Shown here: piece after piece, positions 1-5,299 of the stretch
Position numbering within the stretch: the first letter of the stretch is position 1
Layout: every line of letters begins with the position of its first letter
Source of the DNA: Sediminibacterium sp.
GTDB lineage: Bacteria > Bacteroidota > Bacteroidia > Chitinophagales > Chitinophagaceae
Direction: 5' to 3'
NCBI GenBank assembly: GCA_023256555.1
Contig: JALRFB010000082.1
Location: 1 to 5,299, forward strand
Length of the DNA: 5,299 bases
Notes under the pieces: generated by a model
Told to the model about the DNA's origin: nothing
Databases searched by the model: none
The model's input: the letters and a program-made list of their open reading frames with translations, nothing else
Program-made: the position numbers and the translations under genes

Positions 1-154
1 ATCTTAATACCTCCACTGAACTGTATTTCTTCATAGAGTCAATCTGATCTTCATGTATGTCGTAACGATCTCCGTAAGACTCACACCTCTCTGTAGTCTT
101 GCAGGATGATAGAAGCAATAAGAATGATACTATATAGATAAGTCTTTTAGCCAT
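1..154 (-). CDS. Predicted small lipoprotein, N-terminal 51 codons only (runs off left edge)
   Basis: The reading frame opens at an ATG at 154-152 and stays open to the window edge, giving 51 residues. Seen: a short basic start (MAKR), a hydrophobic stretch at about residues 5-15, and a lipobox L-S-S-C with the cysteine at residue 18. This is the pattern of a type II (lipoprotein) signal peptide, so the product would be lipid-modified on Cys18 and membrane-anchored. The mature part starts K-T-T-E-R and is polar and charged, with a second Cys at residue 23. I recognise no family and assign no function. The start lies 5 bases after the stop of the truncated flavoprotein gene. A GAGG sits 10 bases upstream of the ATG, the only Shine-Dalgarno-like element before any gene here. 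In-frame TGA at 169-167 rules out a much longer N-terminus. The C-terminus is unseen, so total length is unknown. Confidence 0.7.
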   Translation of the reverse strand, partial: MAKRLIYIVSFLLLLSSCKTTERCESYGDRYDIHEDQIDSMKKYSSVEVLR

Positions 155-159
155 TAAGC

Positions 160-756
160 TTAAACCTCAAATTGAGTTAACCAATTTAATCGATCCGATT
201 TTAACATGCCGCCAGTAGCTAAACAAATAGCATCAGCTTGCATGGGATCCCTACCTTGCATTTGGATCGTAAAAGCGTTTTGGTTTTTGATTTCATTGCT
301 AGTATTTGTAATTGAAGCATTACTATTGTTATGCTTTATATCCAACACTTCGTGCTGTGTTAACACCTGAATTTTATATTGATGTACTTTTCTTAAAAAG
401 CAATCAATAATCGTCTCAGAACTATTGGTGGTAGGAAACATACGCCCATCTTTTTCCGTATGTAACTGAACTCCATTTTGAGCAAACCATTCAATGGTAT
501 TTTTAGTAGCAAATTGATAAAATGCTTTTTTTAAGAACCGTTCTCCTCTTGGATATTTTTTTAAAAGCAGTTCAACATCTGGGCAGGCATGCGTTACATT
601 GCAACGACCCCCACCACTCACTTTTACCTTTGATAAAAGCTTATTGGTTTTTTCTAAAATAATAATGTCCCAATGAGGATGCAATTCGGCAATTTGTATG
701 GCACAAAAAAATCCCGCAGCACCACCTCCCACTACGATTATTTTTTTCTTACGCAT
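160..756 (-). pseudogene. HI0933/YhiN (BaiN-like) family flavoprotein, truncated after about half its length
   Basis: The 198-residue product is the N-terminal half of an FAD-dependent NAD(P)-type oxidoreductase of the HI0933/YhiN family, whose members are usually about 400 residues. Seen: a Rossmann dinucleotide fold with G-G-G-A-A-G at residues 10-15; the acidic end of strand 2 at E35; the family hallmark SGGGRCNVTH at 48-57; GRMFPTTNSSE at 104-114; and LATGG at 179-183, which ends the first FAD-binding half. An Asn-rich low-complexity insert lies at about 143-160. The middle substrate/insertion domain and the C-terminal motif that closes the FAD site are absent. The frame stops at 162-160, just after family-like NWLTQF. 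No other frame downstream continues the family; one stops within five codons and the other becomes the lipoprotein. The cellular role of YhiN proteins is poorly known; a clostridial relative, BaiN, is linked to bile-acid dehydroxylation. The product is probably non-functional. A shortened but expressed FAD-binding protein cannot be excluded. Confidence 0.8.
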
Positions 757-816
757 ACAATATATTTAACACGGTAACCGAATGATGCTTATTAGTACTT
801 ATTATTAAAATGAATA

Positions 817-1617
817 TTAATAATAAGATGTATTTAAATTAATGTTTGCTTTTTCGGCTGCTTCAATTATAGAAAAATCGGATAAAATTAATGCCTTGCC
901 TGCTTTCACACATACATCATGTTCAAAATGTACCGACACTTTGCCGTCCTGTGTTTTCACTGTCCATCCATCATCATCAGTAAACACTTTATGTGTGCCC
1001 ATATTAATCATGGGCTCTATTGCCAATACTAAATTTTCTTTCATTTTTAATCCTGTACCACGTTTTCCATAATTAGGTACTTGTGGATCCTCGTGCAATG
1101 ATGTTCCTAATCCATGTCCAACTAATTCTCTCACTACTCCATAGCCATGTCTTTCGGTATATTCTTGAATAGCAAAACCAATATCGCCTACTCTATTATT
1201 TACTATTGCTTTTTCAATGCCTTTATACAGCGATGCTTTGGTTACTTTCACGAGTTCAATCGCTGCAGGATCGGCTTCCCCTAAAATAAAAGTATACGCA
1301 TGATCTCCATGCCATCCATTTAATATAACTCCAAAATCTATAGAAACAATGTCTCCATCTTTTAAAGGCGATTTATTAGGAAAACCATGCACTACTACAT
1401 CATTTACAGAAGCACATATATTATGCGGATATCCATGATAATTATAAAATGAAAGTGTGCCCTTGTGATCCTTGGCATATTCCATACACAATTTATCTAT
1501 GTCTAAAGTGGAAACCCCTGGCTTTAACATTTTAGCTACTTCCGTTAATGTTTTACTCACTAACAAAGCAGCTTCCTTCATGTAACCAATTTGTTCTTCT
1601 GTTTTAGTATATATCAT
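817..1617 (-). CDS. map: Type I methionine aminopeptidase
   Basis: The enzyme removes the initiator methionine from nascent proteins after deformylation, acting in the cytoplasm at the ribosomal exit. The 266-residue product is the usual length for the short bacterial type I form (E. coli 264) with the pita-bread fold. All five expected metal ligands are visible: D94 (VSIDFG), D105 (HGDHAYTF), H168 (GHGLG), E201 (AIEPM) and E232 (HFEHD). They correspond to E. coli D97, D108, H171, E204 and E235. The substrate-binding histidines H77 (VVVHG) and H175 (LHEDP) are also present, so it should be active. It follows secY, a common position in Bacteroidota, but is separated from it by an intrinsic terminator. 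Only 17 bases lie between the terminator's T-run and the ATG, and no Shine-Dalgarno sequence is seen. Expression therefore needs read-through or a promoter inside the secY end. Confidence 0.97.
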   Translation of the reverse strand: MIYTKTEEQIGYMKEAALLVSKTLTEVAKMLKPGVSTLDIDKLCMEYAKDHKGTLSFYNYHGYPHNICASVNDVVVHGFPNKSPLKDGDIVSIDFGVILNGWHGDHAYTFILGEADPAAIELVKVTKASLYKGIEKAIVNNRVGDIGFAIQEYTERHGYGVVRELVGHGLGTSLHEDPQVPNYGKRGTGLKMKENLVLAIEPMINMGTHKVFTDDDGWTVKTQDGKVSVHFEHDVCVKAGKALILSDFSIIEAAEKANINLNTSYY

Positions 1618-1634
1618 AAACCACAGTTGTTGCT

Positions 1635-1668
1635 AAAAAAACAAACCTGCCTTTGTGGGACAGGTTTG
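1635..1668 (-). terminator. Intrinsic terminator after secY
   Basis: Read on the minus strand, CAAACCTG (1668-1661) pairs perfectly with CAGGTTTG (1649-1642). A U·G and a C-G pair extend the stem inward to 10 bp around a 7-base loop (1658-1652). A run of seven T follows directly (1641-1635). This is a textbook factor-independent terminator. It begins 20 bases after the secY stop codon. It faces only the minus-strand direction, since the plus strand has no T-run after the stem. It should end or thin out spc transcripts before map. Confidence 0.88.
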
Positions 1669-1688
1669 CAATATAAATTATTCAAAAA

Positions 1689-3035
1689 TTAAATTGTTGA
1701 ATTAGTGATTCCGCTTCTACCTTGAACACGACCTGTACTCATTAATCCATCATATTGACGCATTAATAAATAAGTTTCAATTTGTTGCAAAGTATCTAAA
1801 ATAACCCCTACCATAATTAATAAAGATGTACCACCAAAGAAAGTGCTGAAACCTTGCGTTACACCTAGTTTTTGTGCAAAGCCTGGTAAAATACCTACCA
1901 ATGCTAATAAGATAGCGCCAGGTAAAGTAATTCTATCCATTACTGCTCCAATATAATCTGTTGTTGGTTGACCAGGTTTAACACCAGGAATAAAACCATT
2001 ATTACGTTTTAGATCTTCAGAAATTTGCTTTGGATTAAAGATCAAAGCAGTGTACAAGAAAGTAAATCCTACTACCATTACTGAATAGATTACCATGTAC
2101 CATACATTACTATGATCATTGAATATTCTAACAATACCTTGTGCAGAATCGATATTAGTGAATGATACTAATGTAGGCAAGAACATGATTGCTTGAGCAA
2201 AGATGATTGGCATTACACCAGCACTGTTTACTTTAACAGGTAAGAATTGACGAGCACCGCCTACTTGTGCACCACCAATTACTTGTTTAGCATAAGTTAC
2301 AGGGATCTTACGAACACCTTGAACTAATACAATCAAGCCCATGATGATAGTTACCAAGATAGCCACCTCAATTAAGAATATCAATAATCCACCACCACCT
2401 TTTTGGCTCTTAGAACCAAACTCTAGGATGATTGATTGTGGAAGACGCGCTAAGATACCCACCATGATGATGATAGAAGTACCATTACCTAAACCTTTAT
2501 CTTGAATCTTCTCTCCTAACCACATTACAAACAATGTACCTGCTGTTAAAGTGATTACAGTTGAGAACCAGAAATAAGGCTTATAAGCAGGAATTAATGC
2601 ATCTGCATAACCTGGACTATTTAAATATGCAACATATGCACCAGCTTGGAAAGCAGTTACAATTACTGTCAAATAACGAGTCCATTGATTGATTTTATTT
2701 CTTCCACTCTCTCCTTCTTTTTGGATCTTTTGTAATTGAGGAACTAAAATAGTCATCAATTGCATGAAGATTGAAGCAGAGATATAAGGCATAATTCCCA
2801 AAGCTAAAATAGATGCTTGAGAGAATGCACCACCAGCGAACATATCAAAAATACCTAATAAACCATTGTTCTTACCTGCTTTTTGAGCAGCTTCGATAGC
2901 TAATGGATTGATACCAGGCAATGTAATTTGTGCACCAATTCTATAAGTTAATACCAACGCTAAGGTTACTAAGATTTTACTCTTTAGCTCATCTATAGCC
3001 CAGATATTTTTTAAAGTGTCTATTAATTTTTTCAT
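1689..3035 (-). CDS. secY: Protein translocase subunit SecY
   Basis: This is the central channel of the SecYEG translocon in the inner membrane; it passes secreted and membrane proteins delivered by SecA or the ribosome/SRP route. The 448-residue product fits the family's usual length of about 440 and shows about ten hydrophobic segments (near 20-36, 74-98, 118-138, 154-174, 186-206, 217-240, 270-292, 313-335, 370-388 and 399-420). The plug region lies around 55-72. SecY signature 1 is at 77-92 (ILALGIMPYISASIFM, then Q). The conserved GESGRNKINQWTRYL stretch is at 108-122. The cytoplasmic loop before TM9 carries NPKQISEDLKRNNGFIPG (334-351) followed by V-K-P-G. At K353 most textbook SecY proteins, including E. 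coli R357, have Arg. A four-glycine run at 213-216 precedes TM6. It lies after rplO, separated by a 78-base gap containing hairpins, and an intrinsic terminator follows. Confidence 0.98.
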   Translation of the reverse strand: MKKLIDTLKNIWAIDELKSKILVTLALVLTYRIGAQITLPGINPLAIEAAQKAGKNNGLLGIFDMFAGGAFSQASILALGIMPYISASIFMQLMTILVPQLQKIQKEGESGRNKINQWTRYLTVIVTAFQAGAYVAYLNSPGYADALIPAYKPYFWFSTVITLTAGTLFVMWLGEKIQDKGLGNGTSIIIMVGILARLPQSIILEFGSKSQKGGGGLLIFLIEVAILVTIIMGLIVLVQGVRKIPVTYAKQVIGGAQVGGARQFLPVKVNSAGVMPIIFAQAIMFLPTLVSFTNIDSAQGIVRIFNDHSNVWYMVIYSVMVVGFTFLYTALIFNPKQISEDLKRNNGFIPGVKPGQPTTDYIGAVMDRITLPGAILLALVGILPGFAQKLGVTQGFSTFFGGTSLLIMVGVILDTLQQIETYLLMRQYDGLMSTGRVQGRSGITNSTI

Positions 3036-3056
3036 CAGAATTTAGTTAATGTACAT

Positions 3057-3096
3057 TCGACTTTTAATATAAAGAGTCGCGTTTGTAATGCGACTC
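3057..3096 (-). promoter_or_regulatory. Alternative hairpins in the rplO-secY gap, possible attenuator or weak terminator
   Basis: On the transcribed (minus) strand GAGTCGC (3096-3090) pairs perfectly over 7 bp with GCGACTC (3080-3074), with a 9-base loop. A broken T-rich stretch, TTTATATT (3073-3066), follows. The same middle segment can instead pair downstream: CGACT (3079-3075) with AGTCG (3062-3058), extended by TTTA/TAAA across a bulged C. The two structures exclude each other, as in attenuators. The element starts 18 bases after the rplO stop and ends about 21 bases before the secY start. The pairing is seen; a regulatory role, or a simple drop in secY expression relative to the ribosomal genes, is inferred. 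Confidence 0.45.
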
Positions 3097-3113
3097 AATA
3101 TACAAAAATTTAT

Positions 3114-3560
3114 TTAGATAATTTCGATAGTGCCACCTGCAGCAATGATTGCATCTTGTGCTTTCTTGCTCGCTTTGTTTACTCTGAAATTGATCTTTGT
3201 TTTTAATTCACCAGTAGCTAAGATCTTCACTAAATCAGTGCGACTTATCAAACTGTTCATGTACAAATTCTCAGGAGTGATTTCTGTGAAACCGTATTTC
3301 TCAATTAATTGGTCTAATTGACCTAAGTTGAATACTACATATTCAACACGGTTGATGTTCTTAAATCCACGCTTAGGGATTCTACGTTGAATTGGCATCT
3401 GACCACCTTCGTGAGCCATTTTGCTTTTATAACCAGCACGAGACTGACCACCTTTGTTACCTTTTGTAGATGTACCACCTTTACCAGATGCTTCACCTCT
3501 ACCAATTCTAATTGCTTTGTGTACTGAACCTTCTGCAGGTTTTAAATTGTGTAATTTCAT
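3114..3560 (-). CDS. rplO: 50S ribosomal protein L15
   Basis: L15 is a late-assembling large-subunit protein that threads a long basic N-terminal arm into 23S rRNA. The 148-residue product matches the bacterial length of about 145. Seen: the opening MKLHNLKPAEGS; the Gly/Lys-rich rRNA-binding arm GRGEASGKGGTSTKGNKGGQ at 20-39 and on to about residue 50; the conserved GGQMPIQRRIPKRGF at 52-66; and the C-terminal L15 signature from KILATGELKTKI (112-123) through the KASKKAQDAIIAAGG block. It sits in the normal spc place between rpmD and secY. A small G+C-rich hairpin lies 19 bases upstream of the start, and the leader just before ATG is A-rich with no Shine-Dalgarno. A stop-rich A/T spacer with the alternative hairpins follows. 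Nothing in the protein is abnormal. Confidence 0.98.
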   Translation of the reverse strand: MKLHNLKPAEGSVHKAIRIGRGEASGKGGTSTKGNKGGQSRAGYKSKMAHEGGQMPIQRRIPKRGFKNINRVEYVVFNLGQLDQLIEKYGFTEITPENLYMNSLISRTDLVKILATGELKTKINFRVNKASKKAQDAIIAAGGTIEII

Positions 3561-3579
3561 TTTGTTGATTTTAACTTTC

Positions 3580-3592
3580 GGGGAATCTCCCC
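3580..3592 (-). other. Short G+C-rich hairpin between rpmD and rplO
   Basis: On the minus strand GGGGA (3592-3588) pairs with TCCCC (3584-3580) around a 3-base loop (GAT). It is not followed by a T-run, so it is not an intrinsic terminator. It ends 19 bases before the rplO start codon, just outside the expected ribosome footprint. A role in mRNA stability, cleavage or translation of rplO is possible but not shown; five base pairs alone is weak evidence. Confidence 0.35.
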
Positions 3593-3622
3593 TCGCTTTT
3601 TAATAAATGAAGTTGTAGTGTA

Positions 3623-3805
3623 TTAAGCTACTTCTTCTACTTTTACCAAGTGAGTTACTTTATTGATCATACCTAAGATTTGTGGAGTTGCCTCTACTTC
3701 TCTTGAAGCATTCAATTTCTTCAAACCTAATGCAATCAATGTTTGTTTTTGACGCTCAGGTCTGTCAATTCCGCTTTTTACTTGAGTAATTTTAATCTTT
3801 TTCAT
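3623..3805 (-). CDS. rpmD: 50S ribosomal protein L30
   Basis: This 60-residue protein is the short bacterial L30, a small peripheral large-subunit protein (E. coli L30 is 59 residues). Seen: the first strand [12 protein letters not shown], the conserved helix region [14 protein letters not shown] (20-33), and the C-terminal segment [16 protein letters not shown], which matches the family's usual 'M..kV.hLv.v.e' ending. It lies between rpsE and rplO as in canonical spc operons, with a 39-base A/T-rich spacer from rpsE. The leader directly upstream of ATG is AT-rich without a Shine-Dalgarno. L30 is dispensable or lost in some bacteria, so its retention here indicates a standard ribosome. No oddity is seen. 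Confidence 0.97.
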   Translation of the reverse strand: MKKIKITQVKSGIDRPERQKQTLIALGLKKLNASREVEATPQILGMINKVTHLVKVEEVA

Positions 3806-3844
3806 CTTTAATTATTTATGAACGTATTAATGGTGTAGTAAAAA

Positions 3845-4369
3845 TTACTGACCAGAAAATACTTTTGATAATTTAATGTTTCTAGTTTTTGCAACTTGAA
3901 CTGGCTCACGTAACAAGCTTAAAGCTTTGATAGTTGCTTTTACCACGTTGTGTGGGTTAGCAGAACCTAAGTTTTTTGCTAATACGTCAGTAACACCAGC
4001 GCTCTCTAATACAGCACGCATGCTACCACCCGCAATTACACCGGCTCCGTGTGCAGCTGGCTTAATCAATACTTTAGCAGCACCGTCTTTAGCTAACTGA
4101 TCGTGAGGAATAGTTCCGTGCATAATAGGCACTTTCACTAAATTCTTCTTAGCATCTTCGATACCTTTTGTAATAGCTTCTTGAACTTCTTTAGCTTTAC
4201 CTAGACCTTGACCTACTAAGCCATTTTCGTTACCAACTACTACTAAAGCTGAAAAGCTAAAAGTACGACCACCCTTTGTTGTTTTAACTACGCGGTTAAT
4301 TGATACTACTTTTTCTTTTAGTTCAACATCACCTGCCGCTTTAACTTTATTTACATTTACTTTAGACAT
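3845..4369 (-). CDS. rpsE: 30S ribosomal protein S5
   Basis: S5 is a small-subunit protein at the back of the decoding region, next to S4 and S8, and contributes to mRNA unwinding and translational fidelity. The 174-residue product matches the family (E. coli 167). Seen: the N-terminal double-stranded-RNA-binding-like domain at about 16-80, with [20 protein letters not shown] at 26-45 and [17 protein letters not shown] at 50-66; and the C-terminal domain with [18 protein letters not shown] (108-125) and [18 protein letters not shown] (133-150). The KGG loop at 32-34, where spectinomycin-resistance changes occur in other bacteria, looks wild type. It starts 26 bases after rplR. The leader is a strong A-rich tract without a Shine-Dalgarno, as expected for Bacteroidota. 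Confidence 0.98.
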   Translation of the reverse strand: MSKVNVNKVKAAGDVELKEKVVSINRVVKTTKGGRTFSFSALVVVGNENGLVGQGLGKAKEVQEAITKGIEDAKKNLVKVPIMHGTIPHDQLAKDGAAKVLIKPAAHGAGVIAGGSMRAVLESAGVTDVLAKNLGSANPHNVVKATIKALSLLREPVQVAKTRNIKLSKVFSGQ

Positions 4370-4395
4370 GATTTTCTATTAGTATTTTTTTCAAA

Positions 4396-4746
4396 TTAAA
4401 ATTGAAGTCCTCCCTCTCTTGCACCATCAGCTACTGCTTTGATTCTACCGTGGTATAAGTTACCACCTCTATCAAATACACATGTTGTGATTGATAAAGC
4501 AGCTGCTTTCTTTGCAATTGATTGTCCAGCTAATTTAGCTTTTTCAATCTTTACCACTTTTTGTGCTGCGATATCTTTTTCAGCTGAAGAAGATGCTGCT
4601 AAGGTTACACCGTTTTCATCATCAATTAATTGACAATAAATTTCAGCGTTGCTTCTGAATACAGACAAACGAGGCTTGCTAGCAGTACCTTGTACTTTCT
4701 TGCGAATTCTGTATCTGATTTTCTGTCTTTGAGCTAATTTACTCAT
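4396..4746 (-). CDS. rplR: 50S ribosomal protein L18
   Basis: L18 binds 5S rRNA and, with L5, joins it to the central protuberance of the large subunit. The 116-residue product starts MSKLAQRQKIRYRIRKKVQG, matching the family length of about 117. Seen: the basic N-terminus; PRLSVFRSNAEIYCQLIDD (25-43), the core 5S-binding fold; and the highly conserved end VFDRGGNLYHGRIKAVADGA (90-109) followed by REGGLQF. I chose the ATG at 4746-4744. An in-frame ATG 12 codons upstream would add residues unlike any L18 and would place the start inside a stable hairpin. That hairpin ends 16 bases before the chosen start. The spacer between hairpin and ATG is A/T-rich with no Shine-Dalgarno. Confidence 0.98.
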   Translation of the reverse strand: MSKLAQRQKIRYRIRKKVQGTASKPRLSVFRSNAEIYCQLIDDENGVTLAASSSAEKDIAAQKVVKIEKAKLAGQSIAKKAAALSITTCVFDRGGNLYHGRIKAVADGAREGGLQF

Positions 4747-4762
4747 ATGATTTATTTTTATC

Positions 4763-4785
4763 GGAGTGCGATGCTGCCGCACTCC
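4763..4785 (-). promoter_or_regulatory. Stable hairpin in front of rplR
   Basis: On the minus strand GGAGTGCG (4785-4778) pairs perfectly with CGCACTCC (4770-4763) around a 7-base loop, giving a G+C-rich 8-bp stem in otherwise A/T-rich spacer. It lies 16 bases upstream of the rplR ATG and 18 bases after the rplF stop codon. The minus strand has no T-run after it, so it is not an rplF terminator. On the plus strand six T (4790-4795) follow after a 4-base gap, so it could stop antisense transcription instead. A role in mRNA processing or in feedback control of L18 synthesis is inferred only. Confidence 0.5.
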
Positions 4786-4803
4786 TGGATTTTTTAAAAT
4801 TTA

Positions 4804-5299
4804 TTATTTACCTGCTGCTTTACCTGCTTTTCTTCTTACGATCTCATCAGCGTATTTCACACCTTTTCCTTTGTATGGTTCAGGCTTACGTAAGCTTCTT
4901 AATTTAGCAGCTACTGCACCGATCAATTGCTTGTCGCTTCCTTCTAAGAAAATCTTAGGGTTTTGACCTTTTTCAGTAGTAGTAGAAACTTTTAATTCTT
5001 TAGGTATTTCAAATATGATGTTGTGAGAATAACCTAAAGCTAAGTCTAACAAGTTACCTTGGTTAGCAGCTTTGAAACCCACACCCACTAATTCTAATTC
5101 TTTTTTATAACCTTCAGTTACACCCTTCACTAAGTTAGCAATCAAAGAACGGTATAAGCCGTGCATTGCTCTGTGACGGATTTGCTCTGTTGGACGAGAT
5201 ACAATTACTTCAGATCCTTCCACTGTAACAGTGATATCACGATCCACTTCTTGAGATAATTCACCTTTTGGTCCTTTTACAGTAACCACTGAATCTTTT
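4804..5299 (-). CDS. rplF: 50S ribosomal protein L6, 5' end outside window
   Basis: L6 is a large-subunit protein near the GTPase centre and the sarcin-ricin loop. The visible 164 residues lack roughly the first 20 of a typical L6 of about 180. The frame stays open through the window edge (K-D-S-V-V-T-V-K-G-P-K-G-E-L). The GTG at 5289-5287 is therefore an internal valine in the conserved VTVKGPKG strand and not a start. Seen: the first L6 repeat domain, with SRPTEQIRHRAMHGLYRSLI at residues 34-53 of the visible part; the second domain, with KKELELVGVGFKA and LGYSH; and the C-terminal L6 signature PEPYKGKGVKY at about 139-149. The gene ends with tandem TAA TAA and a Lys/Ala-rich tail. A 57-base gap with a strong hairpin separates it from rplR. 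Confidence 0.97.
   Translation of the reverse strand, partial: KDSVVTVKGPKGELSQEVDRDITVTVEGSEVIVSRPTEQIRHRAMHGLYRSLIANLVKGVTEGYKKELELVGVGFKAANQGNLLDLALGYSHNIIFEIPKELKVSTTTEKGQNPKIFLEGSDKQLIGAVAAKLRSLRKPEPYKGKGVKYADEIVRRKAGKAAGK

Noticed and set aside
143..170. Frameshift repair of the flavoprotein gene
   Set aside because: I read the other two frames: one stops within five codons, the other encodes the lipoprotein signal peptide, so a single base change would not restore the missing half.
757..816. Possible promoter in the gap between map and the flavoprotein gene
   Set aside because: The 60 bases are A/T-rich but I found no convincing Bacteroidota-type pair (TTTG and TAnnTTTG at proper spacing), and no terminator precedes it.
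842..1072. Plus-strand open frame inside map
   Set aside because: It is antisense to a fully conserved gene and its product has no recognisable features.
3130..3321. Plus-strand open frame inside rplO
   Set aside because: It is the shadow of the L15 coding sequence; the hydrophobic look comes from reading the complementary strand.
4747..4782. Longer rplR start at an upstream in-frame ATG
   Set aside because: The extra 12 residues do not resemble L18 and come from the hairpin and spacer; the downstream MSKLAQRQ start gives the standard length.
4439..4966. Two plus-strand open frames over rplR and rplF
   Set aside because: Both are antisense to conserved ribosomal genes; no promoter or family match is seen.
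5287..5289. GTG as start codon of L6
   Set aside because: The frame is open to the window edge and this valine lies inside the conserved VTVKGPKG strand of L6, so the true start is outside the window.

Overview
This window is the distal part of a bacterial spc ribosomal-protein operon, followed by a disturbed region. Every gene reads on the minus strand, so transcription enters at the right edge and leaves at the left. The phylum is probably Bacteroidota, and a Chitinophaga-like lineage is possible. The reasons are A+T-rich DNA, A/T-rich leaders with no Shine-Dalgarno sequence before the operon genes, a short L30, map directly after secY with no adk between them, and the general look of SecY and L15. 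The phylum is an inference with fair confidence; anything finer is a guess.

From right to left the layout is rplF (L6, 5' end outside the window), rplR (L18), rpsE (S5), rpmD (L30), rplO (L15), secY, an intrinsic terminator, map (methionine aminopeptidase), a HI0933/YhiN-family flavoprotein gene cut to about half length, and the first 51 codons of a small predicted lipoprotein that runs off the left edge. No gene-free stretch exceeds 100 bases.

The core genes share one logic. L6, L18, L30 and L15 build the large subunit and S5 the small one. SecY is the channel that receives nascent membrane and secreted proteins. MetAP removes the start methionine from new chains at the ribosome. Three intercistronic gaps (rplF/rplR, rpmD/rplO, rplO/secY) hold perfect inverted repeats, and the secY/map gap holds a good intrinsic terminator. 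This suggests stepwise control of expression along the transcript.

The left end is the unusual part. Where infA and rpmJ often follow in spc operons, there is a truncated flavoprotein gene whose stop codon and the next gene's start codon both lie in or at the edge of a 10-bp palindrome, TTAAGCTTAA. No undescribed defence, mobile or enzymatic system is visible. The points most worth checking are the truncation junction, the lipoprotein and the alternative hairpins before secY.
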